DNA from: JBEEMU01 sp043778315
GTDB taxonomy: Bacteria; Bacteroidota; Bacteroidia; Chitinophagales; Saprospiraceae
Direction: 5' to 3'
Length of the DNA: 6,931 nt
Assembly (NCBI GenBank): GCA_043778315.1
Contig: JAYWGJ010000174.1
Span: 1 to 6,931, forward strand
Shown here: positions 5,233-6,931 of the stretch, one piece after another
Numbering within the stretch: the first letter of the stretch is position 1
Layout of the letters: each line of letters starts with the position of its first letter
Translations under genes and position numbers: made by a program
The notes under the pieces: model-generated
The model's database searches: none
The model's input: only the letters and a program-made list of their open reading frames with translations
Told to the model about the DNA's origin: nothing

Positions 5233-6931
5233 GAAATCACCACCTTCCCATTATACACACCCTCACTCGTTTGTACATTAACGATGTAAATACCTGCCGT
5301 ATATTCCGAGGTGTTGATACGCGCCAAACCAGTTGCGGTTGTTTTTGTGATTGCCTGACCCGCCATATTATATACGGTTATATTAGCTACACCTTGTATA
5401 TCCTGTAAAGCGATATTCACTTCTTGATGTGCGGGATTAGGAAATATCAAAATTTTATTGGCAGCCAATAATTCAGCATCTGTACCTACATAAGCCGTAG
5501 CCGAAAGCGTACAAAGCTCCAACTGCCAGTTGTCGAAACTACCGCCATCGCTTAATATTACATCTGAAATAGTTAATTTCCAAGTACCTTGAAACGATTG
5601 TCCATTGACCGCCGAAAGCGGTGTAACAGGCTTTACCGCTACGTTACCTGCTATCGGACAAGGAATATAAGTCTGCCCTTTATCATCAAAACTAAGGCTG
5701 AAATCATCTTCACTACCGCACGAGCGCGGCAATAAATCTACTATACTACCATTAGGCGCGGTCAAATTCATTTTTAAATCGCTGATATAAGTATGTGTAC
5801 CTTGTACGTTCAATACCCGCGCTTTTTGAATAGTATAATTATCTGATACATTGATATAAGACCGTACTGTATCGCGTATGCCTGCTTGTATATCAAGCGG
5901 CAAATCTGTCGGATTGTACAATAAACACCGCGCAAAAGCAGTTGCAAACGCGGCTGTATTAGCTATGCTGTTGCCGCAAGTATTAGCCGTGCGTACTCTC
6001 CAATACAACTGCTGCCCTTCGGGAAGCGCCGTTGTTGGTGTGTAACTCGTCACACCCGTTCCCAAAACCTTTGTAAGAATAGGCGTATTGAATGCTGAAT
6101 TGTTTGCCACTTCCAACGTATAGCTTGTAGTGCCTGCTGCTGCCGTCCACACAAAAGGCGTAGAAGGATTAACGAGCGTTGCCGCATTAGCAGGTATAGT
6201 CAAGTTCGGCGTAACAGGCACTCCATTATAGGCACGCAACTTGCAGTTTACATTATGCACTTTTCCGCTCGATATACCTTTAATATTAAGGTTGTAAACA
6301 CCCGTAGCCACACCCGCACCTAAATTCAGCGTAAGCGTAACATTAGTGCCTACGGCTACATTATTACTCGGCAACCACGAAGGCGTACTACCCATCGGAA
6401 TACCCGTCACCGAATAAGCAATAGTTGAAGTCAAGCCTGCATAAGCCTCCGACGACACAGTAAAAGATACCGAGCTGCCTATTACACACACCGACTTAGC
6501 CGTGTCTAAGCTCGTCAGCGCGAAGTCAGGCGTAGTGTAAACTCGTATTTCGAAGTTCACATCGTTTATATCAAAAAACACATTATTTTTAGCTTTTACT
6601 TTCACACGGCAAGTCGTCGAGGCGGTGCTATTTACCGTCCAGTTATATAAGCCATTATTTGGCACATTAGTAGCAATAGTAGTTGGGTAGGTGAGACCGC
6701 CATCTATCGACAAAAATATATCTACCGCCGTTGCCGAAATTGGCGAAGCCGTAGTATTAGCCACGTCCCAAGTAATCGGACGTACCGACGTAGCAGGGTA
6801 AACTATCCCCGTTGCAGCTTGCGAAGTCACTTTAAAGTTAGTAGCAATTGCGCTTGCTACTATCTTTGCACCCGAATAAGTTGCACCACCACACAAGGCG
6901 TGATTATCGCGCACCGTCATTCTAAAATTCA
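5226..6931 (-). CDS. Secreted multidomain protein with P-domain and T9SS sorting domain, C-terminal part (5' end outside window)
   Basis: The frame is open to the right edge. The first Met in the window (codon 6920-6918) is internal, because the preceding codons read N-F-R and continue the match to the paralogue's NFRMTVRDNHALCGG. Counting from that Met, residues 1-125 match residues 548-672 of the 762-residue protease without gaps. Then come an Ig-like region (about 127-232), an FnIII-like module (about 235-328, with TSYTLEVANNS and LYWRVRT), a proprotein-convertase P-domain (about 337-471, with TYISDLKMNLTAPNGS, FQGTWKLTISD and DGGSFDNWQLELC) and a T9SS type A sorting domain (about 489-564: FPNPAHQEVNI to KVVISN). 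By analogy with its paralogue, the missing N-terminal part probably holds a signal peptide and a reprolysin-like catalytic domain; this is inference. The product is likely exported by T9SS; P-domains and FnIII modules commonly stabilise secreted proteases or bind substrates. The gene ends with its own terminator. Confidence 0.92.
   Translation of the reverse strand, partial: NFRMTVRDNHALCGGATYSGAKIVASAIATNFKVTSQAATGIVYPATSVRPITWDVANTTASPISATAVDIFLSIDGGLTYPTTIATNVPNNGLYNWTVNSTASTTCRVKVKAKNNVFFDINDVNFEIRVYTTPDFALTSLDTAKSVCVIGSSVSFTVSSEAYAGLTSTIAYSVTGIPMGSTPSWLPSNNVAVGTNVTLTLNLGAGVATGVYNLNIKGISSGKVHNVNCKLRAYNGVPVTPNLTIPANAATLVNPSTPFVWTAAAGTTSYTLEVANNSAFNTPILTKVLGTGVTSYTPTTALPEGQQLYWRVRTANTCGNSIANTAAFATAFARCLLYNPTDLPLDIQAGIRDTVRSYINVSDNYTIQKARVLNVQGTHTYISDLKMNLTAPNGSIVDLLPRSCGSEDDFSLSFDDKGQTYIPCPIAGNVAVKPVTPLSAVNGQSFQGTWKLTISDVILSDGGSFDNWQLELCTLSATAYVGTDAELLAANKILIFPNPAHQEVNIALQDIQGVANITVYNMAGQAITKTTATGLARINTSEYTAGIYIVNVQTSEGVYNGKVVISN

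Overview
The window looks like chromosomal DNA from a member of the phylum Bacteroidota. Three things point there: two proteins end in type IX secretion system (T9SS) type A sorting domains, one lipoprotein resembles the Bacteroidota-specific DUF4836 family, and the upstream regions carry TAnnTTTG promoter motifs with no clear Shine-Dalgarno sequences. The DNA is AT-rich. I cannot assign a genus.

All four genes that I can support are on the minus strand, so transcription runs from high to low coordinates. In that direction they are: (1) the 3' part of a large secreted protein (5226-6931, open at the right edge) with Ig/FnIII-like modules, a proprotein-convertase P-domain and a T9SS sorting domain; (2) a complete 762-residue secreted zinc metalloprotease of the reprolysin-like M12 group (2572-4860) with a sorting domain; (3) a 528-residue lipoprotein of probable DUF4836 type (651-2237); (4) the first 159 residues of an FtsX/LolE-type ABC transporter permease (1-479, open at the left edge). 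All plus-strand open frames are shadows of these genes.

Genes 1 and 2 are tandem paralogues. Their visible parts align without gaps except for one block of 349 residues, present in gene 1 and absent from gene 2, which holds the Ig/FnIII/P-domain modules. Both genes also end in the same non-coding layout: short heptamer-type repeats starting at the stop codon, then a nested GC-rich hairpin built on CCCCTCC/GGAGGGG, then a hairpin terminator inside a 55-bp element that is 53/55 identical between the copies. Thus the 3' flank was duplicated with the gene or is a recurrent element of this genome. 

The two secreted proteins are likely exported by Sec and then T9SS and act at the cell surface or outside it. 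The lipoprotein and the permease have their own promoter-like motifs and show no obvious functional link to the proteases. I see no RNA genes, CRISPR array, transposase or phage genes. The most unusual material is the repeat-rich 3' flanks and the clean module gain or loss between the paralogues, rather than a new multi-gene system.
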